The notes: a model not told the origin generated them from the sequence alone. Counted from the first letter of the stretch, positions 1 through 10,330 are shown. The stretch: DNA of 64,000 bases from Rhodonellum psychrophilum GCM71 = DSM 17998 (GCF_000381545.1 NZ_KB906675.1:310001-374000), one strand, 5' to 3'. Program-made: numbers and translations.

Positions 1-2508
1 GAAGGAAGACCCAAAACCGGGTACTGATTCCAAATTGATTTTGCTTCCCATTCTATCCAATAGCTTTTTTGTAATGGAAAGTCCTAAGCCAGTTCCTCCA
101 TATTTCTTATTGAAAGAATACTGAATTTGATCAAAATCCTCAAAAATCCTATCTTGATATTCTTTTGCAATGCCAACCCCATTGTCCTTCACCTCAAAAT
201 ACACATTTATCCTATCAGAAAGGTCACTCTTGAGTTTCATGAACACTTCAACCTGACCATTTTTCGTGAACTTCAAGGCATTGGTAATCAAATTATTGAG
301 CACCTGAGCAATTCTAACCTTATCCCCCATCACCATCAAATCAAGGTCTGGGTCTAAATACAAGTTCAATTTATTAAAGCTTTCTTTCGCATGGAATTCC
401 AAGCCTTTGATGACTTGTCTTGCCACCTCTGACAGGTTTATCGATTTGTTCTCAAGGGATAGTTTTCCAGCCTCGATCTTTTGAAAATCCAAGAGATCGT
501 TTATCATAATGATGAGATTATCTGCTGCAAAGCTGATTGTATTGATTATTTCCCCCTGAGCAAAACTATGTTCCTCTTGGGCAAGAGAATAAACCGAACC
601 AGAGATCGCATTCAAAGGCGTCCTCAAATCATGACTGATCATGGAAAGAAATTCGGATTTTACCCTATTGGCTTCATCGGCTGATTCCCGTGCTTTTTTC
701 AGATCAGCTTCAAAATCCTTTTGTTCGGAAATATCGGTCAGGTAGCCATACCAAACCACATCCCCATTAGGCAGCAATTCGGGTCTTGCTCCCCCCATTA
801 CCCATTTGAAATCACCAATACCGGATTTTTTGACCCTAAACTGACACGACCATGGGCATATTTTTCTGGCAGAAATAACTGAGGTGCTGAGAACCTGACT
901 GATATCTTCAGGATGGATCTTCGAAATCACCATACTGATGTCCCCGATTTTAGAAAATTCCTCTTCTGTCAAATCGAGGAGGGTCATGATGCCGGGGCTC
1001 AGATAGGAAAAATTCATTTTACCTTCATTGTCCAACACAAATTGATAAAGGGCTCCAGGGACTTGATCCGCTAGATGCAATAAAAAGTCGGAGGATTGTC
1101 TTAAGGTTTTCTCCAAGGATACCCTTTCTGAAATATCCCGGAAAAAGGAAATTATATAACTTACGGCTTGGATTTGAATAAGATTGCAATTCACCTCCAC
1201 TGTGCATTTAGATCCATCAACATGCCCGAGTTCACTTTGAAAAATCCTGGAATTGCTTTCTTTCAAATCCAATAGATAATCCTCCCAAACTTCGCCATCC
1301 AAGAAGCCAATAGCCAAATCCCTGATATCGGATTTCTTTGTTTTGGGATCAGCAAGTCCCGACTTCCTAAGAATTTCTCGGTTGGCAAAAATAATTTCGC
1401 CCGCTATGTCCATCACCAAAATCCCATCCGGCGAAAGGTTATAAAGTTCTTTAAACAATCCGATTTCGTCCAAATGGGACTTTCTCTCAGAAATATCGCA
1501 AAAGGTCCCAAGTGCAGTGGACACTTGATTATCCTTAAATCTTGGCTTTCCCGTTACCCTAACCCATTTTTCATTTCCCTTTTCGGTTTTTATCTTAAGC
1601 TCAAGGTCAAATTCCTTGGCTTCGGTAAACATATCATCCAAGGATTTTTGCATTACCGGTTGAAATGAAGGAAGGAAAAAACCTATGTATTGTTCAATGC
1701 CAGATACTTTTGCCTCTTCTATTTCAAGAATGGAATACAATAAATCGTTCCCATAAAACGCATGTTCCTTCGGGTCCCATTCCCAAACACCCAATCCATA
1801 TATTTCTACCCCATGACGAAGCAATTCATTTTGCCTTTCACGCTCAATCTTTTTGTTTTGACTTTCGGTAATATCTCTTCCAATGGCATAGAACTTGCCT
1901 TCCATAAAATGAATCTGCCAGTCGATCCAAAAGAAATTCCCTGATTTGGCGCAAAATCTTGCTGAAAATCGATTTTTTTCTTTCTCTTTTTTCGCCCCAA
2001 TTAATATTTCTTTGACCATCCCAAGATCATCCGGATGGAAAAATTGACAAAGATCTACATTGATTAGCTCCTCCGGAGAATATCCCAAAAGTTCATAAAT
2101 GGAATCGCTCACCCAAGTGAGAAAATTTTCCTGCCCAATCCCAATGAGATCAATGCTGTTTTTAAAAAACACTTCTGAATCCTTATAATCAGGCAGATGC
2201 TTTCCCTTTACTTCCTTGCCTTTGTAAAACAAAAAGTAATTTGAGCCATTGTCTTGGGGCAACTCTAAATGAAAGGAATATGCTCTGCCGTGAAAATCGA
2301 TGATCAACTCCTCCTTGAAAATATAAGAATTGATATCCAATCCCAGCCCCACAAGGCTTTTATCTTCCAAGAATTGTCCTACCTGTTGTTCAAAAACCGA
2401 ATTGGTATAAAAAATATTATAGGGAAAAGTATCATCCGCCAAAAAAACCATCTCTGAAGATTCAAAGATTATTTTCTTAAACATACTGTTTATACCTATT
2501 TCCTTCAT
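1..2508 (-). CDS. Multi-PAS sensor histidine kinase, truncated by the window edge
   Basis: The minus-strand frame is open from an ATG at 2508 to base 1 (836 codons, no stop), so the C-terminus lies outside the window. About 110 N-terminal residues match nothing I recognise. They are followed by roughly four PAS/PAC units; the PAC ends read GRDITES, CDISERK, RDISERV and TDISEQK. Then come a HisKA domain with the H-box SHDLRTPLNAI (phospho-acceptor His626), an N-box LITNALKFTKNG, G1 DNGVGIAKE and G2 GGTGLGLSITKKLL. No signal peptide or membrane segment is seen, so it is probably a cytoplasmic sensor that autophosphorylates and passes phosphate to a response regulator. A receiver domain could follow beyond the edge. 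The promoter and phased repeats lie directly upstream. The family call is firm; the signal sensed is unknown. Confidence 0.93.
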   Translation of the reverse strand, partial: MKEIGINSMFKKIIFESSEMVFLADDTFPYNIFYTNSVFEQQVGQFLEDKSLVGLGLDINSYIFKEELIIDFHGRAYSFHLELPQDNGSNYFLFYKGKEVKGKHLPDYKDSEVFFKNSIDLIGIGQENFLTWVSDSIYELLGYSPEELINVDLCQFFHPDDLGMVKEILIGAKKEKEKNRFSARFCAKSGNFFWIDWQIHFMEGKFYAIGRDITESQNKKIERERQNELLRHGVEIYGLGVWEWDPKEHAFYGNDLLYSILEIEEAKVSGIEQYIGFFLPSFQPVMQKSLDDMFTEAKEFDLELKIKTEKGNEKWVRVTGKPRFKDNQVSTALGTFCDISERKSHLDEIGLFKELYNLSPDGILVMDIAGEIIFANREILRKSGLADPKTKKSDIRDLAIGFLDGEVWEDYLLDLKESNSRIFQSELGHVDGSKCTVEVNCNLIQIQAVSYIISFFRDISERVSLEKTLRQSSDFLLHLADQVPGALYQFVLDNEGKMNFSYLSPGIMTLLDLTEEEFSKIGDISMVISKIHPEDISQVLSTSVISARKICPWSCQFRVKKSGIGDFKWVMGGARPELLPNGDVVWYGYLTDISEQKDFEADLKKARESADEANRVKSEFLSMISHDLRTPLNAISGSVYSLAQEEHSFAQGEIINTISFAADNLIIMINDLLDFQKIEAGKLSLENKSINLSEVARQVIKGLEFHAKESFNKLNLYLDPDLDLMVMGDKVRIAQVLNNLITNALKFTKNGQVEVFMKLKSDLSDRINVYFEVKDNGVGIAKEYQDRIFEDFDQIQYSFNKKYGGTGLGLSITKKLLDRMGSKINLESVPGFGSSF

Positions 2509-2577
2509 CGGAATAATCTGAGAAATTAAAGCGGGTGCGGAAATCAACTAATTGGGTGATAGATCAGTTCCGATAAA

Positions 2578-2609
2578 CAAACATACAATTAAATGTTTTT
2601 TATACCAAA
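2578..2609 (-). promoter_or_regulatory. Bacteroidota-type promoter of the histidine kinase
   Basis: On the minus strand a TTTG (-33 element, 2609-2606) is followed after 20 bases by TATGTTTG (2585-2578), an exact match to TAnnTTTG. The predicted leader before the ATG at 2508 is about 65 bases. Confidence 0.65.
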
Positions 2610-2642
2610 TAAAATGTTTTTAAAATTGTTAAAAATGTTTTT
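2591..2642. repeat. Three AAATGTTTTT direct repeats at 21-bp spacing
   Basis: Exact decamers AAATGTTTTT start at 2591, 2612 and 2633, so each is exactly 21 bp (about two helical turns) from the next. The first lies inside the spacer of the kinase promoter; the other two lie just upstream, before the porin stop at 2652. The phasing suggests binding of a protein to one DNA face, though AT-rich chance repetition is possible. Confidence 0.5.
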
Positions 2643-2651
2643 CATTTCAAT

Positions 2652-3887
2652 TCAAATACCAAACTCAACTTGAAACATACCTGTCCACGTATTGCCTGCG
2701 CGGTCAAGATCAGTCAAACCTTCCAGCCATCTGTAGCCGATATTCGCCTGCATTTTTATCCTATGCCCATTTATATACCTGGTATAACCAAGCAAGGATT
2801 CATCGATCCGGTTTTGGAACTGGGAAATCTGTGAGTTGGGAATCACATATGCATACCTCAATGCCAATTCGGATTTCTTGTTGATCATTTTACTCACTTG
2901 GGTGTTGACGCCTCCACCCACCACCACGAATCGGACATCCCCGAGGGCATTGGTCGTGATGGGGTCGGGTGATGTACGATTCATGTACTCCGACAATACA
3001 GCCCAACCTTGGTACTTAAAAACCCCATCAATAATTAAGCTGTTCATATCCCTAAACTCATAAAGTTCCTGACCAAGTTGGCCACCCGTTCTATTTGCTT
3101 TGTTATTTTTGGAAAAAGTAAGCCCAAGGGACAACTTCGGGTCGGTTTCGAACGCAATGTCTCCTTCTGAGTAATCTCCATTGTTCTTGAAATTTCCAAA
3201 AGGCAAGATTTCCAACCTACCCGTGTAAGCCAATCCATCATTTATCTTGGAGGCATTTCTGCCATCTCCAGTGGATATTGCACCTTTGAGCTGCAAAATG
3301 GATTCATTGGGGAAATTGAATGTGTAATAGCCAAAAAAGCCAAAATCCCTGTCCAGCGTAAACAACCCGTTGACAACAGACCGATCCGCAAATTGAAGAT
3401 TTCCTGAACTGTTGACACGTTGCCTATTGCCAGGCAGTTTCGATTGACCAAAACCCACATAAAAATTTTTATTGAAAGTGTAGTAGATAATTGCATCCCT
3501 GATCGGCTGGGCAATGTCCCCACTTTCCAAGTCAAGATCTGCCTTCGAAAATGCAAGTTGAATGTAATACTGAACTCTCGGGCTCAATACAAAACCATCT
3601 AATCGGAGCCGAAGCCTCCTCACACGCATCTCATATTCATTGACATTGAGCAAATCTCCACTGACCGTATTGAATCCAGCCCTGTTCTGCATTCTAAATC
3701 TCAAATTCAAGAGAAAAAGTGAATCTTTGGAGATACTGATTCCTTCCTCGACATTTATTAGCGCTCTTTCATCCGATTCCACAGTCTGTGCTGCGAGGAA
3801 GATTGGCTGAAGGAAGAACAGGAGAAGGAATCCAAAAATGATTTTTAGAACATTTTTGGATCGAACAGCGAAAAAATATGTTTTCAT
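2652..3887 (-). CDS. Porin of the O/P (phosphate-selective) family
   Basis: A 411-residue protein with a long N-terminal signal region (about residues 1-33, ending LAAQ). The rest is rich in alternating amphipathic beta strands with an aromatic end (VEFGI), typical of an outer-membrane barrel. The segment around RVRRLRLRLDGFVL followed by VQYYIQLAFSKAD matches the Porin O/P family (PF07396). Despite the family name, Bacteroidota members are general or poorly characterised channels, so the substrate is unknown. It lies downstream of aconitase but is separated by a terminator and has its own -7 box. Confidence 0.85.
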   Translation of the reverse strand: MKTYFFAVRSKNVLKIIFGFLLLFFLQPIFLAAQTVESDERALINVEEGISISKDSLFLLNLRFRMQNRAGFNTVSGDLLNVNEYEMRVRRLRLRLDGFVLSPRVQYYIQLAFSKADLDLESGDIAQPIRDAIIYYTFNKNFYVGFGQSKLPGNRQRVNSSGNLQFADRSVVNGLFTLDRDFGFFGYYTFNFPNESILQLKGAISTGDGRNASKINDGLAYTGRLEILPFGNFKNNGDYSEGDIAFETDPKLSLGLTFSKNNKANRTGGQLGQELYEFRDMNSLIIDGVFKYQGWAVLSEYMNRTSPDPITTNALGDVRFVVVGGGVNTQVSKMINKKSELALRYAYVIPNSQISQFQNRIDESLLGYTRYINGHRIKMQANIGYRWLEGLTDLDRAGNTWTGMFQVEFGI

Positions 3888-3919
3888 AACTTCTAAAATA
3901 GTTTAACAACTAAAATTGA

Positions 3920-3927
3920 CAAAATTA
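3920..3927 (-). promoter_or_regulatory. -7 box of the porin gene
   Basis: TAATTTTG on the minus strand fits TAnnTTTG and lies 33 bases before the porin ATG, just after the aconitase terminator. No clear -33 TTTG is visible. Confidence 0.5.
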
Positions 3928-3933
3928 GTGCAT

Positions 3934-3963
3934 AAAAAAGGCTGTGGAAAATTCCACAGCCTT
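3934..3963 (-). terminator. Rho-independent terminator of aconitase
   Basis: A 10-bp perfect stem (GGCTGTGGAA / TTCCACAGCC, 3940-3949 with 3952-3961) is followed on the minus strand by a run of six T. Confidence 0.85.
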
Positions 3964-3981
3964 CATTTGAAAATTGAATAT

Positions 3982-6243
3982 TTAGACTTGTTCTTTGCTC
4001 AAATTCAATGCAGAACCCGCTTTAAACCATTCAATCTGTCCCTCATTGTAGGTATGGTTGACGATGATTTTATCCATGCTTCCGTCGGAATGAAAGAAAT
4101 TCATAGATAGTGGTTTTCCTGGCGCAAAAGAATCCAAGCCGACGATATCGATGGAGTCATCCTCCTTGATCAAATCATAATCGGAAGGATTGGCAAAAGT
4201 CAAGGCCAACATTCCTTGCTTTTTCAAATTGGTTTCATGGATCCTTGCAAAGGATTTCACCAAAATCGCGCGAACACCTAGGAACCTAGGCTCCATGGCT
4301 GCATGCTCTCTGGAAGAACCTTCACCATAGTTTTCATCACCCACTACAATAGACCCGATGCCGTGTTGTTTGTATTGACGCTGAACAGCTGGGACTTCCC
4401 CATATTCACCCGTCAGCTGATTTTTGACCTTATTGGTCTGATCAGTGAAAGCATTCACTGCTCCGATCAACATATTATTGGAAATATTATCCAAATGGCC
4501 TCTAAATCTAAGCCAAGGACCTGCCATGGAGATATGATCGGTGGTACATTTTCCTTTGGCTTTTATCAATAATTTCAATCCTTTTAGGTCGATTCCCTCC
4601 CATGGCATGAAAGGTGCCAAAAGTTGCAACCTTTCGGATTTTGGATCTACGATTACCTGAATCTGTGATCCCTCTGTCGCTGGGGCTTGGTATCCTGCAT
4701 CTCTCACCTCAAACCCAAGGCTTGGCAATTCCAAACCGCTCGGCCCTTCTAGTTTCACCGATTCCCCATCCTCATTGATAAGACTGTCAGTCATAGGATT
4801 GAAAGTCAAGTCTCCCGCAATGGCTAAGGCCGTAACGATCTCTGGAGATGCTACAAAAGCATGCGTGTTGGGGTTACCATCCGCCCTTTTTGCGAAATTT
4901 CTATTGAATGACGTGATGATGGAATTTTTCTCTTGTTTATCAGCACCATGTCTGGCCCACTGACCGATACAAGGTCCGCAAGCATTGGCGAGGACTACGC
5001 CTCCCATTTGTTCAAAAATATCAAGAAATCCATCCCTGTCCACTGTAAACCTGACCAATTCAGAGCCAGGAGTAATGGTATATTCGGATTTTGCAATCAG
5101 CTTTTTGTCTACTGCCTGTTTGGCCAATGAAGCCGCACGGGAAATATCTTCGTAGGAAGAGTTGGTACAAGATCCAATCAATCCCACTTCAAGCTTTGCC
5201 GGCCAACCATTTTCTCTCACTGCAGCAGCAAATTTAGAAAGTGGCCAAGCCAGATCAGGGGTAAATGGACCATTGATATGAGGCTCCAACTCCGAAAGGT
5301 TGATATCGATCACTTGATCAAAATATTTTTCAGGTTGAGCATACACCTCTGGATCGCCCATAAGATGTTCCTTGATTTCATTTGCCAGATCAGCAATTTC
5401 GCTTCTCTCAGTCCCTCTTAAATAGGCCTCTGATTTCTCATCATATCCAAAAACTGAAGTAGTCGCACCTATTTCAGCACCCATGTTGCAAATCGTGCCT
5501 TTACCTGTTGCCGAAAGTGATCTTGCTCCTTCACCAAAATATTCCACAATAGCTCCAGTTCCACCTTTCACTGTAAGGATTCCTGCCACTTTAAGAATTA
5601 CATCTTTTGCAGAAGTCCAACCAGAAAGCTTTCCTGTCAACCTTACACCTATCAATTTAGGGAATTTCAATTCCCATGGCAAGCCTGCCATTACGTCACA
5701 GGCATCAGCTCCACCAACTCCGATGGCTATCATTCCCAATCCACCGGCATTGGGTGTATGGGAATCCGTACCAATCATCAATCCGCCTGGGAAGGCATAA
5801 TTTTCCAGAACCACTTGGTGGATAATACCTGCACCTGGTTTCCAGAATCCAATTCCGTATTTGTTGGAAACAGAGGATAAAAAGTCATAAACCTCTCTGT
5901 TTTTATCTTTTGCTTTGTCAAGATCGGCAATAGCACCGACTTCTGCCTGGATCAAGTGATCACAATGTACCGTAGAAGGAACGGCAACTTGATCCCTACC
6001 CGCTTGCATGAATTGTAAAAGTGCCATCTGCGCGGTAGCATCCTGCATGGCAACCCTATCAGGCCTAAAATCAACGTAAGAAACCCCTCTTTCGTAGGCT
6101 TTGGATGCTGCCCCTTCAGAAAGGTGTGAATACAATATTTTTTCAGTCAGCGAAAGCGGTCTTCCAACTGCTTTTCTTGCAGTCTCTATACGAGAAGGGA
6201 ATTTTGAATAGACTGCTTTGATCATTTCTATATCAAATGCCAT
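3982..6243 (-). CDS. acn: Aconitate hydratase (mitochondrial-type)
   Basis: Isomerises citrate to isocitrate via cis-aconitate in the TCA cycle, in the cytoplasm. The 753-residue length and domain order match the mitochondrial-type aconitases common in Bacteroidota, shorter than typical AcnA or AcnB of proteobacteria. The three [4Fe-4S] ligands are visible: Cys359 in GSCTNSS, and Cys422 and Cys425 in [20 protein letters not shown] and the swivel-domain segment [15 protein letters not shown] carry the substrate-binding residues. It starts with ATG at 6243, has a -7 box about 45 bases upstream and a strong terminator after the stop, so it is probably monocistronic. Confidence 0.97.
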   Translation of the reverse strand: MAFDIEMIKAVYSKFPSRIETARKAVGRPLSLTEKILYSHLSEGAASKAYERGVSYVDFRPDRVAMQDATAQMALLQFMQAGRDQVAVPSTVHCDHLIQAEVGAIADLDKAKDKNREVYDFLSSVSNKYGIGFWKPGAGIIHQVVLENYAFPGGLMIGTDSHTPNAGGLGMIAIGVGGADACDVMAGLPWELKFPKLIGVRLTGKLSGWTSAKDVILKVAGILTVKGGTGAIVEYFGEGARSLSATGKGTICNMGAEIGATTSVFGYDEKSEAYLRGTERSEIADLANEIKEHLMGDPEVYAQPEKYFDQVIDINLSELEPHINGPFTPDLAWPLSKFAAAVRENGWPAKLEVGLIGSCTNSSYEDISRAASLAKQAVDKKLIAKSEYTITPGSELVRFTVDRDGFLDIFEQMGGVVLANACGPCIGQWARHGADKQEKNSIITSFNRNFAKRADGNPNTHAFVASPEIVTALAIAGDLTFNPMTDSLINEDGESVKLEGPSGLELPSLGFEVRDAGYQAPATEGSQIQVIVDPKSERLQLLAPFMPWEGIDLKGLKLLIKAKGKCTTDHISMAGPWLRFRGHLDNISNNMLIGAVNAFTDQTNKVKNQLTGEYGEVPAVQRQYKQHGIGSIVVGDENYGEGSSREHAAMEPRFLGVRAILVKSFARIHETNLKKQGMLALTFANPSDYDLIKEDDSIDIVGLDSFAPGKPLSMNFFHSDGSMDKIIVNHTYNEGQIEWFKAGSALNLSKEQV

Positions 6244-6287
6244 TGAAATATTTTGTTTATGTTGAAAATGATAATTTTAATCGTTGA

Positions 6288-6295
6288 CAAAGATA
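6288..6295 (-). promoter_or_regulatory. -7 box of aconitase
   Basis: TATCTTTG on the minus strand exactly fits TAnnTTTG, 45 bases before the ATG. The -33 region is not clear. Confidence 0.5.
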
Positions 6296-7100
6296 AAAAA
6301 ATAGCCTAAGAATAGAAGGAAAATCATTTCATTGGTCGATATTTAAACAAAGCCTAAATAGAAGGTTGAAAACTGCCGAAATTACTGATAAATAACAGAT
6401 AAGCGGTTTTTCAAAATAAAATCAAGCCGGTATCCCAAGAAGAATGGGATAGTTTCTTTTGAAATCGCTTGCTTTATTTTTAAACAAATCTGAATTTTTT
6501 TGAGCAATCCCACTTGAATATTTTTCGCCATGGCCAAATGTGAATGAAGTCCAATAATTACCTAGATCCTGTTGTTATCAAGAAGTATCATTTGACATAA
6601 TTTCTTTGGTTTTCATTTCCATACAGTCCCCAATTTATTTAGCATCTAAAGCGATGGAGAGATCAATCGATTACGGAGCATCATTTGGAGTTTCGCAGAT
6701 TCTAAAAGAAAATTCCTGAAAATTAAACCCGAATTCTAAGACACCAAAAAAGTAACGTAAAGCATCTAACTTGATTAAGTTAGATGGAAATATGCATTAG
6801 GTTTCCTATTAAGCGGTTGAAAATGTAAGAGGATCAGAATATTAGTAGAACAATGCAAAATCGATATCGTGGAGTCAAAAACCACAAACAATTTCTTGAT
6901 TATCAAGCAATTTAAGACTGAAATAGGGTTGGTAATGTACAACAGGTGTGAAAAAAATCGGCAAAGGTTAAGGGATTCTTTTGGCGTGGGATTGCATCAA
7001 AAATGACATATAAAAACTTTTATGGAGTAAAATTTGAAAACGGAAGCCAGTTCTGCTTTGAACTTCCCCCAAACAATGAAGAGGCTTCCTAAAAATTCAT
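6296..7100. other. Long gene-free interval with decayed-looking sequence
   Basis: About 800 bases with no credible gene. A 9-bp inverted repeat (CATCTAACT / AGTTAGATG, 6763-6771 and 6778-6786, 6-base loop) is present. Plus-strand codons ending at 7092 encode a protein-like tail (MTYKNFYGVKFENG... from 7003, 29 residues) whose frame stays open only about 18 codons further upstream. This could be the end of a decayed gene, but I cannot name a family. Confidence 0.4.
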
Positions 7101-8114
7101 TTACAATTTGGATAAAAACTCAACTGTATTCACTCCATCTGCATAGTCTTCCAAAGTGGGACATTGGGATTGCCCGAAAACTAAACTTCCATTGAGCCAT
7201 CCATTTCTGGTGACAACGCATTGTGTCTTTTCTGAAATTTCCGATAGCCGTTCATCAAGGGAGCCTTGATCTTCATAAGTTTCATAATAAATGACCGAAA
7301 TGGGTGAAACCAATTCTTTGCTTTCCCTTAAAAGCAAAAATCCATTGTCCAAATGAACGACGCCATTTACCAAGTAAATAGATTTATTGTAATCATAATT
7401 ATTGTTGTATTTGTGGTGATTGGCAACCGATTTAAGTTCATTGATGGCATCTAGGAATTTGATTAAATCACCTTGGTCTTTCACAAAAATCTTGGATACA
7501 TTCCTGCATCCCAATCCAAAATACTGAAAAATATCCTTTGCCAATTCCAAAAAGTCCTCTTTGGTTTCACTCCCATCTAAAACACCGATGGAGGTCCTAT
7601 TTTTTCTGATTAAGCTGGGGTATTTTCCAAAATAATAATCAAAATACCTGGCCGAGTTATCACTTCCAGTGGCGATATATGCGTCTTTTGCTTTGAGCAT
7701 TTCCTCGAAAAGCACCAAATCCTTGAATTCATGCTCAATTTCTATCAATTCTTGGACAAGCCAAGGAATCAAGACTTGATCCGAAGAACTCAGTTTAACA
7801 CAGGCCCGATGTCCTGTTAACAATACCGCCAACATATCGTGAAAACCAACGCCGGGAATATTGCCTGCCATCAAGATTCCTACCGATTTAGGGTTTGGTG
7901 TCTCCGGGAATTCATACGGTGAAAGCCATTTTTCGATCTTGTCTTGGTCCAAAAAAGCCATCAATCCCTGAAGTGCACCTTTGGTTTGCTCCGGAGTAAA
8001 CCAATTATTGTTGTTTTCAACCTTCCAAGCCAGGGCATTCAGCTCATCTTCCGTCAATTTTTGGATTTTTTTTCCCAAAAGATGAAATGCAGCAATTCTT
8101 TCTCCTAATGTCAT
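7101..8114 (-). CDS. LuxC-type acyl-CoA reductase
   Basis: A 337-residue member of the LuxC/acyl-CoA reductase family (PF05893), which reduces acyl-CoA or acyl-ACP thioesters to aldehydes with NAD(P)H. The aldehyde-dehydrogenase-like segments NPKSVGILMAGNIPGVGFHD and ACVKLSSSDQ are visible, as is the likely nucleophile in YFGLGCRNVSK (about Cys203). The longer frame starting at TTG 8135 would overlap the -7 box, so ATG 8114 is the better start. No luciferase (luxAB) or luxDE is present, so the role is not light production; reduced lipids or a fatty aldehyde are possible. It is divergent from the ferredoxin gene, a common Bacteroidota arrangement, which suggests a functional link. Confidence 0.85.
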   Translation of the reverse strand: MTLGERIAAFHLLGKKIQKLTEDELNALAWKVENNNNWFTPEQTKGALQGLMAFLDQDKIEKWLSPYEFPETPNPKSVGILMAGNIPGVGFHDMLAVLLTGHRACVKLSSSDQVLIPWLVQELIEIEHEFKDLVLFEEMLKAKDAYIATGSDNSARYFDYYFGKYPSLIRKNRTSIGVLDGSETKEDFLELAKDIFQYFGLGCRNVSKIFVKDQGDLIKFLDAINELKSVANHHKYNNNYDYNKSIYLVNGVVHLDNGFLLLRESKELVSPISVIYYETYEDQGSLDERLSEISEKTQCVVTRNGWLNGSLVFGQSQCPTLEDYADGVNTVEFLSKL

Positions 8115-8132
8115 TTTGATCGGTTTATAGGG

Positions 8133-8140
8133 CAAAGATA
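8133..8140 (-). promoter_or_regulatory. -7 box of the acyl-CoA reductase gene
   Basis: TATCTTTG on the minus strand fits TAnnTTTG and lies 19 bases before the ATG at 8114. It overlaps the alternative TTG start, which argues for the shorter protein. Confidence 0.55.
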
Positions 8141-8227
8141 TTTGTTTTTAGAGAGAAAAATTCCAGATAAAATGAATATAAATTAATTCGTACAACAACT
8201 TTATTTTTTCATTTGTTAAATGGTTAT

Positions 8228-8235
8228 TAATTTTG
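8228..8235 (+). promoter_or_regulatory. -7 box of the ferredoxin gene
   Basis: TAATTTTG fits TAnnTTTG and lies 23 bases before the ferredoxin ATG. No well-spaced -33 TTTG is seen. Confidence 0.5.
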
Positions 8236-8246
8236 CAAAATATTAA

Positions 8247-8604
<358 letters not shown>

Positions 8605-8606
<2 letters not shown>

Positions 8607-8636
8607 AAAGTGGGAGTTTCCCACTTTTTATTCTTT
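8605..8636 (+). terminator. Terminator of the ferredoxin gene
   Basis: A 10-bp stem AAAAAGTGGG / CCCACTTTTT (8605-8614, 8620-8629) with a 5-base loop, starting at the stop codon and followed by a T-rich stretch. Confidence 0.85.
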
Positions 8637-8778
8637 TGAAGCTTTGATTTGACTGTTTATTCTAGGTTTCAGTCTCTATATCTAAAAAAAACTAAAATTC
8701 CTCTTGAATTTCATTGTTGAATTCATTTAACTTGTCATTCAAATCAGTTTTGAATTCAGACAACAAAAACTTTGGAAA

Positions 8779-9108
8779 GTGGAAGACAACAGAGGTAATG
8801 ACAGGGAAGAGATTTTCTCAAAAAGAGTAAAAGCAGGAAAAAGGACATACTTTTTTGATGTAAAGTCCACAAAATCAAATGATTATTACCTTACCATCAC
8901 GGAAAGCAAAAGGAAACTGAAAGACGATACTTTTGTTTTCGAAAAACACAAAATTTTCCTATACAAAGAGGATTTTGCTAAATTTGTTGGGGCGCTTCAA
9001 GAAACTGTTGATCATGTCAAAAATGATTTGATGGCGGATTTTGATTTCGAGCAGTTTGAAAGTGAAACATCCCAAAGCGAGTTTGATGATGAGCTAAAAT
9101 GGGATTAA
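8779..9108 (+). CDS. DUF3276 PUR-alpha-like nucleic-acid-binding protein
   Basis: A 109-residue protein starting at GTG. The core RVKAGKRTYFFDVK...YYLTITESKR...FEKHKIFLYKEDFAKFVGAL is the DUF3276 family (PF11680), structurally a PUR-alpha repeat known in Bacteroidota and spirochaetes to bind single-stranded nucleic acid. The C-terminus is strongly acidic (DFDFEQFESE...). The likely role is RNA or ssDNA binding; the physiological target is unknown. It is a single gene upstream of the AI-2E transporter. The GTG start is chosen because conserved residues begin immediately after it. Confidence 0.85.
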   Translation: MEDNRGNDREEIFSKRVKAGKRTYFFDVKSTKSNDYYLTITESKRKLKDDTFVFEKHKIFLYKEDFAKFVGALQETVDHVKNDLMADFDFEQFESETSQSEFDDELKWD

Positions 9109-9233
9109 AACCCCAAAAAACAACAAACAGGAGAAAGAATCAAAACCTTCGATAGTGTAAAAATTACCGAGGAAACGCGTCAATCAAAAATTAAGGCTTG
9201 TATGTTTCTTTCTCTTGTTTCATTTTTGCACTT

Positions 9234-10316
9234 ATGCAGAAGCTGATTATCTACGTTCTCATTTTCATCATTCTATTCTTACTTGTAGGATGGTATTTTT
9301 CGAACATAACCCTTTATTTTATTTTTTCTCTGGTCATTGCGGCAGTTTTACGTCCCTTGACCAATAGGATCAATTCAATCCATTTACTTGGAAGACACGT
9401 CCCAAGGTGGATAGCGGTTTTGTTCTCCTATGGAGCCATCTTTTTGGTGCTGTTTTCCATCGGATTGATGTTCATCCCCCTGATCAGTGCACAAATTAAC
9501 CTGATTGCCTCTTATGATTTGGATTTCCTTTATGAGCAAATTCAAAATCCCGTAGGTCGGATTGAGGATTTGCTTATCCGGTACGAAATCGTGAAAAGTG
9601 AACCTGGTTTTTTGATTACTCAGGTTCGGGAGAATTTAATCACCAATCTAAACATCATCAATCTTCAGGGATTCATCAATTCGGTCCTTAATACAACAAG
9701 CTCCTTCCTTATCGCCATTTTGGCAATAGGTTTCATCACCTTTTTTTTGTTGCTGGAAAATGGTTTGCTCAGAAGAAACATCCTCAATTTGATCCCAAAT
9801 GCTTATTTTGAGATTTCGGTTTCGACATTCAATATAGTTGAGAAACTGTTATCCAATTATCTGGTTGGTTTATTGATTCAGATGACTTCCATTTTTTCTA
9901 TGGCATCCATCGGATTGACCATTTTGGAAGTGGAGTATGCGCTTACCATAGCGGTTTTTGCGGCAGTAGCCAATTTGATTCCCTATGCAGGCCCACTTCT
10001 TGGCGCTACCTTTGGCGTACTTGTCGGGCTCTCGACTGCTGAATTTGCAAATCCAAACGAGATTTACTTCTTTCTATTTAAAATATTGTCCGTGTTTTCT
10101 GTGGTTCAAATAATGGATAACATCATCCTTCAGCCATTAATTTTCTCTAAATCCGTAAAAGCACATCCACTTGAAATTTTTGTTATTATCTTTGCGGGGG
10201 CAAAAATTGCCGGTGTGCTGGGAATGATCTTTGCCATTCCGATATATACCATTTTTAGAGTTTCGTTTTTGGAATTCTACAGAGGTTATAGAGAATACAA
10301 AATATTTAAAATATAA
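9234..10316 (+). CDS. AI-2E family transporter (PerM/YdiK-like)
   Basis: A 360-residue inner-membrane protein with about eight hydrophobic segments: two at the N-terminus, a soluble middle part (about residues 85-145) and a C-terminal group. NLIPYAGPLLGATFGVLVGL and NIILQPLIFSKSVKAHPLEIFVII are hallmark segments of the family (PF01594). Members export small molecules or ions; an AI-2 role is shown for only a few, so the substrate is open. A frame starting at 9198 is possible, but the second ATG at 9234 is preferred because a promoter-like CATTTTTG lies between the two. Confidence 0.9.
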   Translation: MQKLIIYVLIFIILFLLVGWYFSNITLYFIFSLVIAAVLRPLTNRINSIHLLGRHVPRWIAVLFSYGAIFLVLFSIGLMFIPLISAQINLIASYDLDFLYEQIQNPVGRIEDLLIRYEIVKSEPGFLITQVRENLITNLNIINLQGFINSVLNTTSSFLIAILAIGFITFFLLLENGLLRRNILNLIPNAYFEISVSTFNIVEKLLSNYLVGLLIQMTSIFSMASIGLTILEVEYALTIAVFAAVANLIPYAGPLLGATFGVLVGLSTAEFANPNEIYFFLFKILSVFSVVQIMDNIILQPLIFSKSVKAHPLEIFVIIFAGAKIAGVLGMIFAIPIYTIFRVSFLEFYRGYREYKIFKI

Positions 10317-10330
10317 CATAAAAATCAAAA

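Noticed and set aside
3982-6243. Several plus-strand open frames across the aconitase region (for example 5483-5800)
   Set aside because: They are antisense shadows of a well-supported 753-residue enzyme and have no family-like sequence.
7003-7092. 29-codon frame ending before the acyl-CoA reductase
   Set aside because: Protein-like but too short and without a family; recorded only as a possible remnant.
9198-9233. Extended N-terminus of the AI-2E transporter
   Set aside because: Conserved sequence starts at the second ATG (9234), and a promoter-like box overlaps the extension.
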